64,000 nt of DNA from Rutstroemia sp. NJR-2017a BVV2 (GCA_002946415.1 NJPS01000041.1:62001-126000), one strand, 5' to 3'. Positions 10,793-23,663 are shown, numbered from the stretch's first letter. Program-made: numbers and translations. The notes: generated by a model not told the origin, from the sequence alone.

Positions 10793-11827
10793 GATGAGGG
10801 GGAAACAAGGCTGGGCGTCCTACTTTAGTAATGCAACGGATAGTGTCAACATAACAATTGGCTCTGGTGTCCTCAAGGAAGGTTGGGAGGATCGAAATCC
10901 GGGAATAGCAGGTCTGAACTGGAGGATTTGTGAGGGAGAGATCATCAGACAAACAATTGCGACGAAAACGATCTGGAGTTACGGAGTGTGTTTGCATACG
11001 CCGTTGACGTGCATTGTTATCGTCATTTTCATATCCTAGATGCAAGGGTTTGCAACAATTTCATGTAATCTTGTGCCTGTTTGGCTGATAAGCAGCGGGG
11101 CAAGGTCTGTGGCTAGCCTCTTTAAGGAATGAGCTTCAATTAATCAATTAATCGCTCCAACGGGAAAGGCTCCCTTTTCATAGGCGAGAAATAAGGGAAA
11201 TCTTAAAAAAGCTTCATCCCTATTGATCCGAGTAAAGCGACTTACCTAATGCCTTGTACCTAACACCTGATTTCATCGACAACGCTCAAGTCTTGTCGAC
11301 AGATGTACCGAATGTTGCGGCGAGGGTGAGGGCTAGGGCTACGGATACAAATACTACCTTCGTCCTTCCTCCGTCATTCACCCGGTGGGGTTGGGTGCGT
11401 GAGGCAACGGCTACCATCGACTCTTCGCGGCAGCGAGTTCCCCGCTGCCAACGTCTCCCCATTGTGCCTAGTTCACAATGGGTCCCGGACTCCCCGCACT
11501 CCCCGCACCAGTCAGGTTCCGATGAGGGGTACAGGGTAACACGCTGGACCTCTATTCTTCCATTGACCGGTAAATTCAAGGTCGGTGTGATTTATTGCGA
11601 ATATAACGCACTACATGCAGCTTCATACGCGTTGCAATGAGGTACTCAGATCGGAGCCGTTGGCAAGATTGATCTGCAAGGTACGGATCGGTATATCCTG
11701 TGGTTACTTAAGCTGCGAATTTTCCATGTCTTCTGTGTCGTTTTCCCTCCAGAATCGCCTTCCTCCCTTTCCATCCAGTCCACTACATCTTTCAGGGACA
11801 ACTAAGTGACCATCGGCAACTGAAATC
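10793..11827. other. Intergenic region between divergent genes
   Basis: This about 1-kb stretch separates the starts of the dehydrogenase and the GH79 gene and must contain both promoters. Open frames inside it (e.g. 11254-11640) are short and unlike protein in composition. Confidence 0.5.
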
Positions 11828-13692
11828 ATGATTCAGAGAGTCAGCTTCGGGCTTCTAGCCAGCCTGGCGCAGACCATCTACGCCCAAAGCAATTTCACCG
11901 TCACTAGTACAGCGCCGGCAAGCGCTGGTTCCCCTCTCCCCGCCTTTATAAGTTACTCAATAGAGTTTGCGTTTTTCCCAAACTTCGCCGGTACGAATGT
12001 CTGAGAACGCATCATAAGTTGGACAGTTGCTCACATGATCAGGGAATAATTCCAGTCCAAATACCTTCTCGTATAATCTGCTTAACAACCTTGGGAATTT
12101 TCAAGGTTCGAAACCATACATCCGAGTTGGCGGAAACACCCAAGACTACGCTCTTTACAACGCCAGTCTTCCCTATGCAGTTAACGGAACAATCAACCCC
12201 GCCAAATCAGTGGATTATCCAACTACTGTGTACATTGGACCATCATATTTCGAGTCTTACAGTACCTGGCCCGGTGTCAAATACTCTCATGGGTTCAATC
12301 TTGGGCTAGGCGGCAACAATTCTGCTGGGTGGAAGACGCTGCTAGATACGATTCCATTAGCATGCAAGGCTTTGGAGGGTGGAAAACTTCTAATGTGGGA
12401 GTATGGCAATGAACCAGATCTATTTTCCACATCTGCCCAAGGACCAGTTCGACCTTCGACATGGAATGAAGCAACATACGTAAAACAGTGGCTGAACGGC
12501 AGCCGTACAATAAAGGCAGGTGTAGCCTCAGCTTGCCCTGATTTGGCATCATATGGATTCATGGCTCCGTCATTTGCTGGTGTCAATAACCACCTGAAGC
12601 CCATTACGGCGTGGAATGATGGATTGGATGCCGACAAAGACATCGAACTATTTTCATCTCATAAGTACTTTCTTCGTTTCTGCTGTAAAGAATACAAGCT
12701 GACATGAAATCAAAGTTACATCGGTGGAGCCACTCAACCAGGAGTGACGCTACAAGGGACACTCATGAACCATACTCAAACTGTGGCCTCCGTAGGCGCG
12801 CAAGTGAATGTCGCGAATGCTCTCAATTCAAGTGGAGTACCATTTATTTTGGGTGAAACCAATTCCTTGTATAACGAAGGTGCACCTGGTCTATCCAATG
12901 CTTACGGTGCCGCTTTGGTAAGCCGCCCGACCGTCTCCAAGAATTGAATATCATTCTAACAAGCACTTTCCAACAGTGGAACATCGATTTCGCCCTTTAC
13001 TGTGCAAGCAAGAATATCCATCGCGTGCAGTAAGTTCTTTGATCTTCCTATCTCCACCAATCCCCCATAAACCGCGCCTTCCATAAACCCGTTTCCCCTA
13101 AAACTAACTCCCCCCCAGCTTCCACACCGGCCTCTCATTCCGCTACGGACCATGGCAACCCGAAACCACCTCTGCAGCACCCAAAGGCACCAAAGCGCCC
13201 TACTACGGCAACCTCGCCACCGCAGCCTTCCTCTCCAACCTCAGCGCCCCCAACACCCTCACCACCATCTCCAACATTCCGCTCTCCTCCTCCTTTGAAT
13301 CCGCCTACGCCGCCTACGTCAACTCGACCCTCAAACGTATCATGATCATCAACATGCACCAGTACAACTACACCGTGAACGGGACCTCCTCAATCCGCAA
13401 CCCTGTCGCTCGCCCAGTACGGAACTTCACCATCACGATCCCCTCATCCGCTACATCTCAACGTGGCTACGCATTACCAAGTGTGGCGACGCTCAGAGCG
13501 CTGCATGCGAATGGAAGTGATGCAATTACGGGGATTACGTATGATGGGTATTCGTACAACTATGAATTGAATAATGGGTTGCCGGTACGGTTGGCGAATG
13601 TGACGGTCGGGAAGACGGTGAGTGTTACGGGGGGGAAGCTGGTTGTGCCGGTGGAGGACTCGGGGGCGGTTATGGTTGATTTTGGGGCTTGA
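11828..13692 (+). CDS. Secreted glycoside hydrolase family 79 (beta-glucuronidase-like)
   Basis: Five exons (11828-11990, 12043-12664, 12716-12917, 12977-13029, 13119-13692) with introns of 52, 51, 59, 89 bp give 537 residues. The first 20 residues form a signal peptide ending IYAQ. GH79 enzymes remove glucuronic acid or 4-O-methyl-glucuronic acid from glycans such as arabinogalactan proteins by a retaining mechanism. The acid/base Glu lies in WEYGNEPDLF (near residue 178) and the nucleophile Glu in FILGETNSLY (near 309). A C-terminal beta domain follows (about residues 400-537) with several N-glycosylation sequons. Codon composition changes toward C-rich in the last exon, yet the frame is intact. 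Assignment to GH79 is firm; exact substrate is not shown by sequence. Confidence 0.88.
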
Positions 13693-14293
13693 GTTGGAGG
13701 GGAGAAGGATGTGGGCTTGACATGTAGTTCTTCTGCACTCGGTGCTGGAACGGCCAAGGGATGGGACTGATTACTGTATTGGTATTCATCGAAAAGCATC
13801 TAGAATTCCGTCCCTTGTGCCATGTGTGTTTGAGTCAACCTATTGAACATTCGCCTGAAAACGGCAAGAACCAAGGAACACTTGGTAGCTTACTTCCGCA
13901 CAGCCTGAGCCTCCATTCAATTTCACTTTCGGGATCATCACCGCATTCAATTTTCACAAAACGATGAAAATCATATTATAAGTTTTATATTTTTGTTTTG
14001 TGCATGGAAGTATATTACATAGCTTCAACAGTCTTTCCTGCTCAGTACAACTAAGACTCTAGAAGCTATGTAATCGCCATCGATGAACTCATCCACCTAT
14101 TTTCCTCCCTCAGAAAAGAAACTACAAAAAATCAAACTGTGATTCATCATCATTATCATGATGTACAAAGGAATGATATAATTATTAACGCCATACCTCA
14201 ACCAAAAAAAAGCACAATCAAACCAAAACCGTATCCAATTTCCAATCTTGATCTTTCTCTTCCACAAGAAGAAAAATCAAGACTGCAAACCAT
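13693..14293. other. Convergent 3' intergenic region
   Basis: AT-rich 3' flanks of two convergent genes. No gene was seen. Confidence 0.5.
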
Positions 14294-16938
14294 CTACCCC
14301 TTATTCTTCTTCTCCTCCTCCTTATCCACCTCCTCGGCAATAACCTGCAACTCCTGCAACAGTTTCCCAATATCCTTCGTCTTATCCTCCCCATCCCTCG
14401 CCTCCTCAAAGGGTTTAAAAACCCTCTCCTTATTCTCCAACTCCTCCGGCAACTTCTTCTCCTCCCCTTTCTCCTCCACCGGCACTAACTCCTCCACCGT
14501 CGTATTCGCATTCAAAATCGAGCTATTCCCCTTCAACCACTCCGTCTCCTCCGTCTCCAAACTCCCCACCCACCACTTACACGCCCGGTGATGCGACTCC
14601 ATCATGCCGCCCCCAGCGTAGATCCACCAGCGCTCGTGGTTGTATATCGTGTTGTATTCGTCCCAGCCGGCAGTGCAGAACTCCCAGTTTGCTTGCCGCT
14701 CCGTCAGGTTCTGCGCTCTGTGGTAGAGCGCCGCGCAGGTCGCGTCGTTGACGCCTTCGGTGTCCGGGTGTAGCTGGCGGCGGTGGATGAGCCCGTCGTA
14801 GGCGGACCAGCTGGGCCACCAGAGGCGGTGCCCACACATCATGTTGAGGTAGCGCGTGAAGGGCATCATTTTCCAGGCTTTCTGAGAGGGGTTAGTAGGG
14901 TTGTGATAGAGGGGGAGGTGGGTGTTTGGTAAGCTTACCTTTGGACAGATGTATTGGAGGGTGTTGAATGCTCGCATCTTGCCGTTCGAGCCCCAGTCAG
15001 TGGAGTTGATACCCATTGACAGGCGATCCATGAACGCATGAGTGTCAGATCCAGTCCAATCACCACTGAAGCAAGGGAAGTCCTTTGAGCTCTCAAGCTT
15101 GTCTGCGATTTCGTTTGCCTTGCTGTAAGAGACCGTGAGAGTGACACCCTCATCACCGAGATTCAACATCGCTGAAGAGTTGTCATAGGTCAAAGGGAGG
15201 AGGCCGAAGTCGTTCTTGTACAGTTGGTAGTGTTTCCAGGAGTTTTTCTTGACGAGATCCATGTCGAGACCGTACTTGCCTAGGGCTTTTTTGCCCCAGA
15301 GCTCGCGTTCGTGGTTTCCGCTCTTGAGCATGGTCCAGCAGTTGGCTTGGCAGAGTGTTCTCGGTTCTTCTGCAGGGCAGAATCGAATGTCCTTGTACTC
15401 CTCCTCGTTGCATCTCTGGATGGCTAGCTCCGGTTCGACATCCGAATCGCACTTCATGTAGCATTTGTTAGCTGCCCAAGCAACACTGATCAGATACCCG
15501 GAGAGAGATTGTGTCCATGACCTGGGTGTTTGTTAGCAGTGATTTCACACCTAATTTTGGTAATTACTTACGAAGCCTGTGTAGCAGGATCTGCATGATC
15601 CAACTGCTCCACAGTCTTCTCCCAATCAGTATTTGCCATCCAGGATGAAATTCTCATCCTTTCGCAGTCAGCCTGCCCATTGAGGCACTGGTGAAAACTG
15701 GTGACAATTTTGGCGTAGGCATCAAAGATTTCCACGATGTGACTTCGCATCTCGGCCATGCGCCAAAGATTATCACCTCCAGTTCCAGCTGTACCGTCCA
15801 GGTCTCCACAAAATCCACCTGCCGTGTATGGAATGTTGAGTTTCAGAAAATCGGGGTTCTTTTGCGTCGGACCATACCGCATAGAGCTGCTGTAGCTAGC
15901 CCACTCAGTGGCTAGCGTCTGGGTGTGGTGCTTGAGGTGGCCAAGATAGAAGTTTGGCCCCATTCGGCCAGAGGGTATGGCATTGCCAAACTTCCACTTG
16001 GCGGTTTCTGTGGATATTGCTAGCTTGTTCGCACCGTCTGCGAGCTTGCTTACTGTAGCAAAGGACTTGACATCGACCGGAGCTAATTGCTTTAGGCCCA
16101 GATCCAATGCTGTGGTAACCACTTGCCACATGAGGTCGAAAAGATACATTCGGATTTTGCACTGGATAATGGACTTCGATTCCTCCTGGCGGGTGAAGTC
16201 CAGGATGATCGAGTCAACTCGAGCGACGAGAGAAGATTTTGTGCGATCCATCGCACGCTTTCATTTGTTAGTATAAGCAAAAAGATTTCAGGCTAAACAC
16301 TCACATTCACGTTGCTGAGTAGTCGACTCATTGCCCAGAAGTTCATACCAGCAAAGTAGACCTGCTGGGCCTTGACTAATCGTTCATCCCGTGTCAACTC
16401 AGGGAAGTGAGCCTCGACATACTCGAGGATCACTGCCGGTGAGGGTTTATTGGGGCACCCATTGTCAGGGTCGCAGAACCATTCGGTCTCTCCCCACATT
16501 TCAGCTGCGTATCGAGAAGCGAGACTTCTTGTCTCTGTCTTGTTCAACTCTTCGTCCTCCCAAGCCTGGAAGGGGTTTATGTAGTCGGAGGCTGCAATGT
16601 TTTCGGGTGTCATAGCAAAGGATTGCGCAGCTTCCTTGACAATATCTTGTCTTGTTCGAGGGCTACGGTCATCTGGAGTCGATGCTATGGATGGGTTAGC
16701 AGTGGTATGTGTCTTCGATGTTGACTGACTTACTTGTTTGTGTGTCGTTGGTCTCTAGTGTATCATCCGATACATTGCGAGCCGGCAATGTAACGGATGA
16801 TGGAGTGGGTAGTTCGGTTTGAGGGACGGTGACTGTAGAGGGGGTGGCAGGCGTCGAGTACTCGACCGGTGCAGATCGAGTCAAGGACGTCAAGGCAGTA
16901 AGAAGGCCGAAGCCTAGGATGCACCTGGATGGGCGCAT
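14294..16938 (-). CDS. Large secreted protein of unknown function
   Basis: Five exons on the minus strand (16938-16734, 16684-16305, 16257-15572, 15521-14939, 14881-14294; introns 49, 47, 50, 57 bp) give 813 residues without a break. It begins with a signal peptide (MRPSRCILGFGLLTALTSL) followed by a Thr/Pro/Ser-rich spacer to about residue 70. The rest is a Trp- and Cys-containing globular region (e.g. GETEWFCDPDNGC, YMKCDSDVEPEL, ERWWIYAGGGMM). The last about 80 residues are a Glu/Lys-rich tail with coiled-coil character. No enzyme motif or known domain was recognised. Cysteines fit an extracellular protein. It is convergent with the GH79 gene, and a TATA box on the same strand lies about 110 bp upstream. 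Confidence 0.8.
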
Positions 16939-18307
16939 CTTATCGGTAGTGTGTTATGGGTTCCAAAATGGACCCGAAGAATTTGAACAAGGTGAAATGG
17001 AAAGACTTTCTGAACAGGTGTGAATCGAATAAGGGCAGAGAGCACATCTTTATAACCAAAAAGCTTCCTAAGGTTCCGAATAACATGGGTGTTTACAGCT
17101 ATCGTAGCTCGTGATTAAAACTCAAACTAAAGTTGAGAACTTTTAGACTTTCGACGCTCATCTCAACATACACCGTAACTAGGTAGGATGTATGCTGACC
17201 ATCTGACCATGTTCTAGGACTAGCAACAAATTGGCGCCGATGATGGTAACTTTCGCAATCGGAATGGTGACAATAGGCCGGACTCGACGAAGACCTAGAC
17301 GTGCTTGAGATGCCTAGAGAGTCTGGCCAACATCGCAATCGATTAGCCCTAAACGTGTCTACGGTGCGAGAAGAATTGTTTCTGTCAGTAGATCGAGAAG
17401 TCATGAGGCAGGCAACATCTAGCAAGCCATCCGGAACGCAATCAGCACCATCGCTAGGTCTAGCAGGTCGCAGTTTCTTGGTTAGAACCGGATGGGTGTG
17501 CTAGATGAAGGAGTCGTAATCTTCTCGTCACGTTTGCAACTTCTTTGATCAACCTTGTTGGGTAGACCCAAAGGAAAGATCTATTTGGTAGCCAGAAAGC
17601 GCGAATATTGTATAATGCTCGGCAGGTTTTGCTAGATCGCCGGCCAGATGCAATTTCCCCGGGCCCTTGGGTTTTAGCGTCACCTTTAGGCTGGGCTGGC
17701 TAGCCCTACAGCCCTACCATACACAGAAAGCGCCAGTTCTAGTCTCATGTTATCCGAAAATCAGATAAGTCTTATGGTCTACACACGAATTCGTTGTGTG
17801 TAAAGTTTTATTGCGCAATTGAAGCCATTGAAGCCAGTTTATAGCTACCAGTCCTAGGGTCAAGATATGGCGTGATGTGAACGATGTTGCATACTAGGAA
17901 ATATTTTTCAATCACAGGAGTGCAGAACCACAGCTTGCTTTACAGCTAACAGCCTCAAGATCTTGAACCATATGGATACTATTCATTAATGGCTGTGGGT
18001 TGTTTGAAAAGGTAACCGAGGGTTGTCTTTACTGTAAGCACGCGGGATTTAGATACTGAACATGGCTTTTTGAGCAAACTTTCTCGGCATATCCATCAAG
18101 GTTGATTATGAGAGCAATACGCCCAACCGTTTATTCATTGTCTTAGGTAGAGTCTTAGGGGGAGTGAAAGGATCCAAAGAACACCCAAAAACAATTTGAG
18201 GAAACCAGTGATCATCGCTGATGACTGACCCCGCAACAAAAGTGTAGCAAGCGGGTGAACTGCAGCTTGAGACCACCGCAAGCGTTCAGTGGGGGAGCAT
18301 TCGATTT
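16939..18307. other. Intergenic region
   Basis: Holds the promoter of the secreted orphan (TATA at 17048-17054, minus strand). Beyond that I found no gene. Short open frames near 17.1-17.5 kb lack protein-like composition. Confidence 0.5.
17048..17054 (-). promoter_or_regulatory. TATA box of the 14294-16938 gene
   Basis: TATAAAG on the minus strand lies about 110 bp before the ATG at 16938, a normal distance for fungal core promoters. Confidence 0.4.
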
Positions 18308-19199
18308 CTAACACCTCCCGTATACCTCGCAGTAGCACTGATCTGGATCTGGACAATGCACTCCATCACGTCCAAATATGATATGCCACAGGTATTCCAT
18401 TACCCTGCCACTCTCCCTATCAGGTAGTTGGGTATCTAGCACCCATTTCCTGAAATGTATGTATTCCTCTTTCGATCTTTGCTCCACCTGCGCCCTCGAA
18501 ACTGCAAATTGTGCGCAACATGCCGCCCCAATTTCCTCCGGCATCGCCACGTCGTCCCCGAAGATCTGACCCCATAATTCCTCGTTGATGTGTATGTGAT
18601 CCTTGGTATCTTGAGGCTGGCATCCAGGCTTCGAGGCACACCTCAAATTCACATAGCCTTGCTCTTGTACGAGATCCAGGTTGAGGGTGTTCAGCGAGAC
18701 TACGTTATCGTGTCCAGGTACGTCGGTATGCCAGGCATCCCACCAGCCGTATTGATGCGCATGTAGAAAAGCAATCGTCGAAGGGAGATCATCATAGTTG
18801 TCGATGATGTAGGTGAGGTAAACTATCGATTCGTGGCCCTTATTTATCGTGTGTAGATCTGCCTCGGGGTTGTCGACGGAGTAGATGTAGGATTGCCAAC
18901 TACCATGCCATGATAATATTAGTTGCTGTCAATAGAGTAGACGAATCGACAAGGGAGCATTTGTGCAGAACAACATACTCCGGTAAATATTCCCCAACCC
19001 ATGATATATCTTCCTCTTCCAGATGACCAATTACCACTGCTCTGTCCTGTCCTTCCGCCACCGGCCTCGGAATGTATCCATCTATAGGTGCTCCTAGGAG
19101 GTCGAAAATGCTAAACACATTGCGTAGGTAAAGAAATGCGAGGATCGCGTTCAAGCAGAGTACTATCGCAATGACAGCCGCTCTTACGGCGCGCTTCAT
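18308..19199 (-). CDS. DUF3431 family protein, type II membrane-anchored
   Basis: Two exons on the minus strand, 19199-18979 and 18899-18308, with a 79-bp intron (gtatgt..tggtag), encode 270 residues. A hydrophobic segment at about residues 5-27 (VRAAVIAIVLCLNAILAFLY) predicts an N-terminal membrane anchor. The body shows the DUF3431 pattern: WVGEYLPDW (across the splice), YSVDNPEADLH, NKGHESIVYLTYIIDNYDDLP and a WWDAWHTD block. DUF3431 is widespread in filamentous ascomycetes and is thought glycosyltransferase-like or envelope-associated, but its biochemical role is not established. The start was chosen at the first ATG before the hydrophobic segment. The C-terminus has a Cys-rich end (CPDPDQCYCEVYGRC). 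Confidence 0.88.
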
Positions 19200-21176
19200 A
19201 ACATCGGCTTGAGCCCACCCCCGCCAAAACAAACGTCTGCGGCGGTGAAATATCCTCGAAACAGAAGTACAATAGGGGAAATGAATGTCAACGGGTTGAC
19301 TGCCTACCTTTATGTGTCCTTCTCAATACTTACTCAATTCTTCAATCCCTGGTTGCTTCTCCATCGAGGAAACCGCGAATCAGAGGGGCAGCTGCGCAAT
19401 CACCTGTCTTTTGTGCAAGAACCATATTTGGAGCACCAGGGTAGCTTTGAGCCACTAGAACGCGTAACACAATTGAAAAGATGCCAATTGATCGTCCTCG
19501 TTTTCTCCATTTCCCCAAACAAGAGCTCTGAAAGTGAGGGACACCATGCATATCGGTGATAGTCCTCTATTCCACAAAAGCCAAGAAGACGCACATGGAC
19601 TCGAAACTATCTCCAATTCGGTGAACCAAACCATTAAGGGCGCAATTGATATCGAACTGAATTTGTTGCGCAAGCAAGCATGCGTCGTGGATTGTAGGAT
19701 GTCGTTGGAAGTTGCGCTTCTGGGCCAATGGAAAAAGCTCGGCAATATTGCCGAATGGGAGCTCCATGTTGCTTACGTGGACTTCTTGACGAATGAGATT
19801 CGAGCAAACGCGGGACCAGTCCCTCAAAATTCTCGAGCTGGTGACGACGCCGCATTTTGTATTCTAGAGTGAGAGAATATCAACCACCTTAGTGTGTATG
19901 AGAATCCTAATTTCTTGCTGTGATTGGTCACAGTACCGACGACAGCTTTAAAGAACGGCGGAACCCCTTGTTAATTGAGATGGCTTTTATGGATACAATC
20001 GCAGACTTCTAACTTATCGTTGCTCTTTGAAGCATGGTGTGTCGTAGCTCTTGGAGATCACGATGGTCTCGGGACCGAGATTCTAACGACAGGTCGTAGA
20101 CTTTGACTGGTAAGGCTCTCTTCATTTGAGTGCCATTATCATTGATAAGTACTCCTTTGAAATTCTAATCCTCCAAAACAAAACCAAAACCGATTTAATC
20201 AATCCGATCTACATCTCTTTTTCTCCCAGGAATATAATACAAAGTTCATCTGATATCTGCAATACCTTCTTTTTAGTGAATGCCGGCCCAGCAGCTACTT
20301 TTAAATCAACAGTATGGCAGTCCCGGCCTTGATCGTATTGGGTCGTGCTAAGCTTTGTAGAAAAGCTAGATTTACAGGATTGTCCACGTCAAGATGAGTA
20401 TCTAGCACCCTGCCGGCCATGGTAGTCTTTTTTCGGCAATACTGGCTCCTCATCGATATTGTCTGACTGCGTGGGGTAACAGGACATTGCTGAAGACGAG
20501 ATCTCTATTGCCCGCGGACGGGCCACTGAATCTTGCTAGAGCGATCGCACATGCTGTCGTGAAAAGAGTAGCCGGTATCACCCCGGGCGGAGGCATTTTA
20601 AATGCCATCATGCCACCTGATAGGAGCTTATGGAGTCAAAACAGATGGGGATGTTTGTGCTTGATTAACCCCAATGCTGTGCCAGTAGCCTCATATTCAT
20701 CATTTTCATTCTTCTGGATTTTAAGGATCCTTATAGCTAGCATCTAGGATGCGTGATATGATTGGGTCAGCCAAGCCTGGCACACACATGAGCGATTTTC
20801 ATATTTATTGTCTGGATCCTTAGTTGGCTCCATGAAACTTAAGCCATGGACTCTTTATTATGTCTACCATTGACGAGAGCGTTCAGTTGAATCGGTGGGT
20901 CACGATACCTGATGCTGTATCGTCGGTCGACTCCGCGTTTATGACTTTGCTCAAAGTTGGGAGTCGTCTTTTTACTCGAGTCATTGTGACCATACAAATA
21001 CATCGAGCATCCAAATATCTTGCTTAAGCGTGCTTAAAATAGCTTCTACATTTAATTCAGCCAATGAATGTATAATATTTTTCTCATTGCCAACTGGGTA
21101 TAAGTGAAAGTCATATCAGGACTTCGCAGAAGTCTCGTTTCTCTGTCATGTGGTAATTCCTTGTCACATTCAATAT
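19200..21176. other. Gene-poor region
   Basis: No confident gene. One weak candidate (19534-19872, plus strand) is listed separately. From 19.9 to 21.2 kb neither strand shows a protein-like frame. Confidence 0.45.
19534..19872 (+). CDS. Weak candidate ORF, 112 codons
   Basis: An ATG-started frame with reasonable composition (e.g. LLRKQACVVDCRMSLEVALL). The opposite strand over 19567-19827 is also open, so strand assignment is not safe. No homology is recognised. It may be a gene fragment or chance. Confidence 0.2.
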   Translation: MRDTMHIGDSPLFHKSQEDAHGLETISNSVNQTIKGAIDIELNLLRKQACVVDCRMSLEVALLGQWKKLGNIAEWELHVAYVDFLTNEIRANAGPVPQNSRAGDDAAFCILE

Positions 21177-21685
21177 CTAACCCGTCAAACCAGACAACAG
21201 ATCACCGCCCGCAGCCCCGCCAGCTCCCCCAGCACCTGCTCCACCAGTGAGACCCCCGAGAAGAGAATCCTACGATTAATATTAGCGGTCATACCTCCCC
21301 TCAGATAGGAGTTCTTACAAGTCCTCCAGCGCCTCCAGCAGCGGTTCCCGCAGCACCGGATGTGCTTGCCGCAGTAGCCCCGGTTGTACCGGTTCCTCCT
21401 GTGGCACCTCCTAGGAGCGCACCCTTGATAAAACCATTAGCCTCCGCCTCGGGATTGGTAGGTATGCAGGAAACTCACCAAGTCTCCAGCTCCTCCAGCG
21501 GCTCCCCCTGCCCCTCCAGCAGCTCCAGTAACACCACTGAGCAAATCAGTGAGACCTCGTTGTTGGACCTAGATATACAAGTCAGTATCCTTGCCGAAGT
21601 AATGACTAGTCTATGGAAAGGTATATCATACCGGTGCTGCAAGTGCCAAAGGAAGAATGGCGATTAAAACTGCTGAGCAACGCAT
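21177..21685 (-). CDS. Small secreted Gly/Ala-rich protein made of symmetric exon modules
   Basis: Four exons on the minus strand (21685-21632, 21568-21479, 21423-21319, 21269-21177) with introns of 63, 55 and 49 bp give 113 residues. Exon 1 is exactly a signal peptide (MRCSAVLIAILPLALAAP). Exons 2, 3 and 4 each start and end in phase 0 and each carries a Leu-rich start (LTDLLSG, GALLGG, DSLLGGLTG) followed by a Gly/Ala run (e.g. AAGGAGGAAGGAG). Exons 2 and 3 end in Leu, while exon 4 ends DLLSGLTG before the stop. For intron 2 an alternative acceptor 18 bp upstream exists, but it would give a 37-bp intron and ignore the GCTAAT branch site. There are no cysteines after the signal peptide, so it is not a hydrophobin. 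The role is unknown; a wall or surface protein is an inference. Confidence 0.72.
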
Positions 21686-22784
21686 ATTGAATGAGAGATG
21701 CGTAGGTTGACGTATTAGATACTGAAGTGATAGTGAGATCGAAACCGGTCGATCGAATTGATTAAAATACAGATGCAGTCGAGAGATCGAAGAAGGAATG
21801 GAGTATGAATGACCAAAGCAAAGCATCAACTAACCGCAACCCCTCATCTACTTATACACAAAACTGCCATCCCATTTTTAATCTTCGACACTGAGCGCTC
21901 TCAAAGTTTAGATGTGTCTCAACCCGGACGCCCAAACTGCCGGTCAGATATTTGCCAAAGTTTAACGTCTATCACAAAGGCTAATTTGCATTTTGGTTGA
22001 GATGTGGGCAGGACGATGATGGCAAGGAGGGATCGTCGGTGGCAAGTGTGTTTGATCGAAGGAACGATGTGTTTCGGTGAGTCGACGAGTTGGACATGTG
22101 GCTTAGGGTCGAAGTGGTGAAACGGAGGTGGGTCAAAGCTTGAGATGTGTTTTGTACTGCGACTGTGATAATTTTGGCTTTTATTTTTCAGCAGTGCCGA
22201 CTTCTGCAATGGCTTTCAATGGAAACAATTGATTTATTTTTTTGGTTTGGTGCAATATGGAAAGGAGATATTCTACCCCATGTCATTATTTCCCTCTGTC
22301 TCGCCTCACTTTCAGAAATACCCGTTCCGACCCCGCTCCTGAAACTCTCCACCCAAAACATCCGAGCGGCGACAACATCTTTCAACGCTCGTTCGTACTA
22401 CTTTGGCATCCAAAACATAGACTGACACTTGATGGTTAGCTTCAGCAGAAGAATTTGTCAGCCAGTAATTGTGGGCTTCGACTTCTCGGGGAGCTGCTAA
22501 AATTACATCAGTCTAAGATGGATACTTTGCTGAGGTAAGGTCGTGAGGAGGACACCATCTTCTAACAACACTCTGATGTGTTGTAGGATACTTTTCATCC
22601 CAAAACTAATCACTGCACGGATATTTTCGACGTGGAGTGCTGGATGGCAGTATCTGGTACTTGCATTCCCAGGTGCAAAATGACTTAGATTTCTCGGCAA
22701 CCTCTATGCAAGGTCGGCAGTTAAGTAAAACACGCATCAACGACTCGCTCATTGATTGCCTAGTGGCCCAAATCCCCTAAGTCC
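21686..22784. other. Intergenic region
   Basis: No gene recognised. Short open frames on both strands overlap without protein-like composition. Confidence 0.5.
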
Positions 22785-23599
22785 CTACTCACAGGCATCT
22801 CCAACCACAACAGCTTCCACATCATCCCACTCCTCACCAACAACAATATCATAAACCCAGGTATCAATTCCAACAGCCTCTCCTCTGTACGCTCCAAACT
22901 TCGGATCACTTCTTCCAGGAAACGTCACAACATCCTCCAACCTCTTTGTTCCAGTCGTAGTGAAGTCCACTTGCTCGCCACCCCACCAGAACTCTACCCA
23001 GCCGGTCGGTTTGCCAGTGTTGATCACGATTCCCACTGTGTACTTCGTGTTCTTGCTGAGAACAGGAGACGTCCATTGTGCAACACGATGAGCTGTAGAA
23101 TTAGCTTGATATTGGAATTCAAGCGTCCCTGCGCCAGTGACTTCAAGCGCAAGCGGAATATTAGCGCCACCAAGACGAGCGTTGTTGGCGAGGAATTCTT
23201 TGCTGGATGATTATTAGTATGTTGGCCAAAAAACACGGAAGATATTATATCATACAATTGCCATATCATCAAGCTCTTCTCGATTTCTCCCAACATGAAT
23301 GAATACCCAATATAGTAAGTTTTATTAGCCTCCGTTTTTCCATTTAAAACGTGGTATTCGGCGCGGATGTCGCCTGCGATACGGTGGTAGTGGAGTGCTG
23401 GTGCGCCGAAGGGATCATTTCCGAGAGTGATGGAGAGGTCGGCTGTGTTTTCGGATGGTCGGACGTCGCGGGCAGCTTCGAGATTGCGGGTGCCGAGGAC
23501 GGATAGAGATGGATTTGCCGCAGCGGAGAACGAAACCAAGGGCTTGGCGGAGGAAATAAGAGGGAATAGGGTGAAAAAGAGAGTGGTGGGGAACTTCAT
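22785..23599 (-). CDS. Secreted polysaccharide lyase, PL20 (glucuronan lyase)-like
   Basis: Two exons on the minus strand, 23599-23256 and 23202-22785, joined over a 53-bp intron (gtatga..catccag), give 253 residues, close to the usual PL20 size. A signal peptide (MKFPTTLFFTLFPLISSA) precedes a beta-jelly-roll style domain. Family-like blocks are NLEAARDVRPSENTADL, HYHRIAGDIRAEYH, KTYYIGYSFMLGEIEKSL and DPKFGAYRGE near the end. PL20 enzymes cleave beta-1,4-glucuronan by beta-elimination. The family call comes from my memory of these blocks, so it should be confirmed; other alginate/heparin-lyase-like folds are the alternative. A TATA box and a tandem 9-mer lie just upstream. Confidence 0.75.
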
Positions 23600-23663
23600 G
23601 GTTTAAAGAATGACTGGAAAGCGAATTAGAAAACTTCAAACGAATATCCGGGGAATTAAAGAG

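Noticed and set aside
11254..11640. 128-codon plus-strand frame and 97-codon minus-strand frame
   Set aside because: Overlapping on both strands with no protein-like pattern; falls in a divergent promoter.
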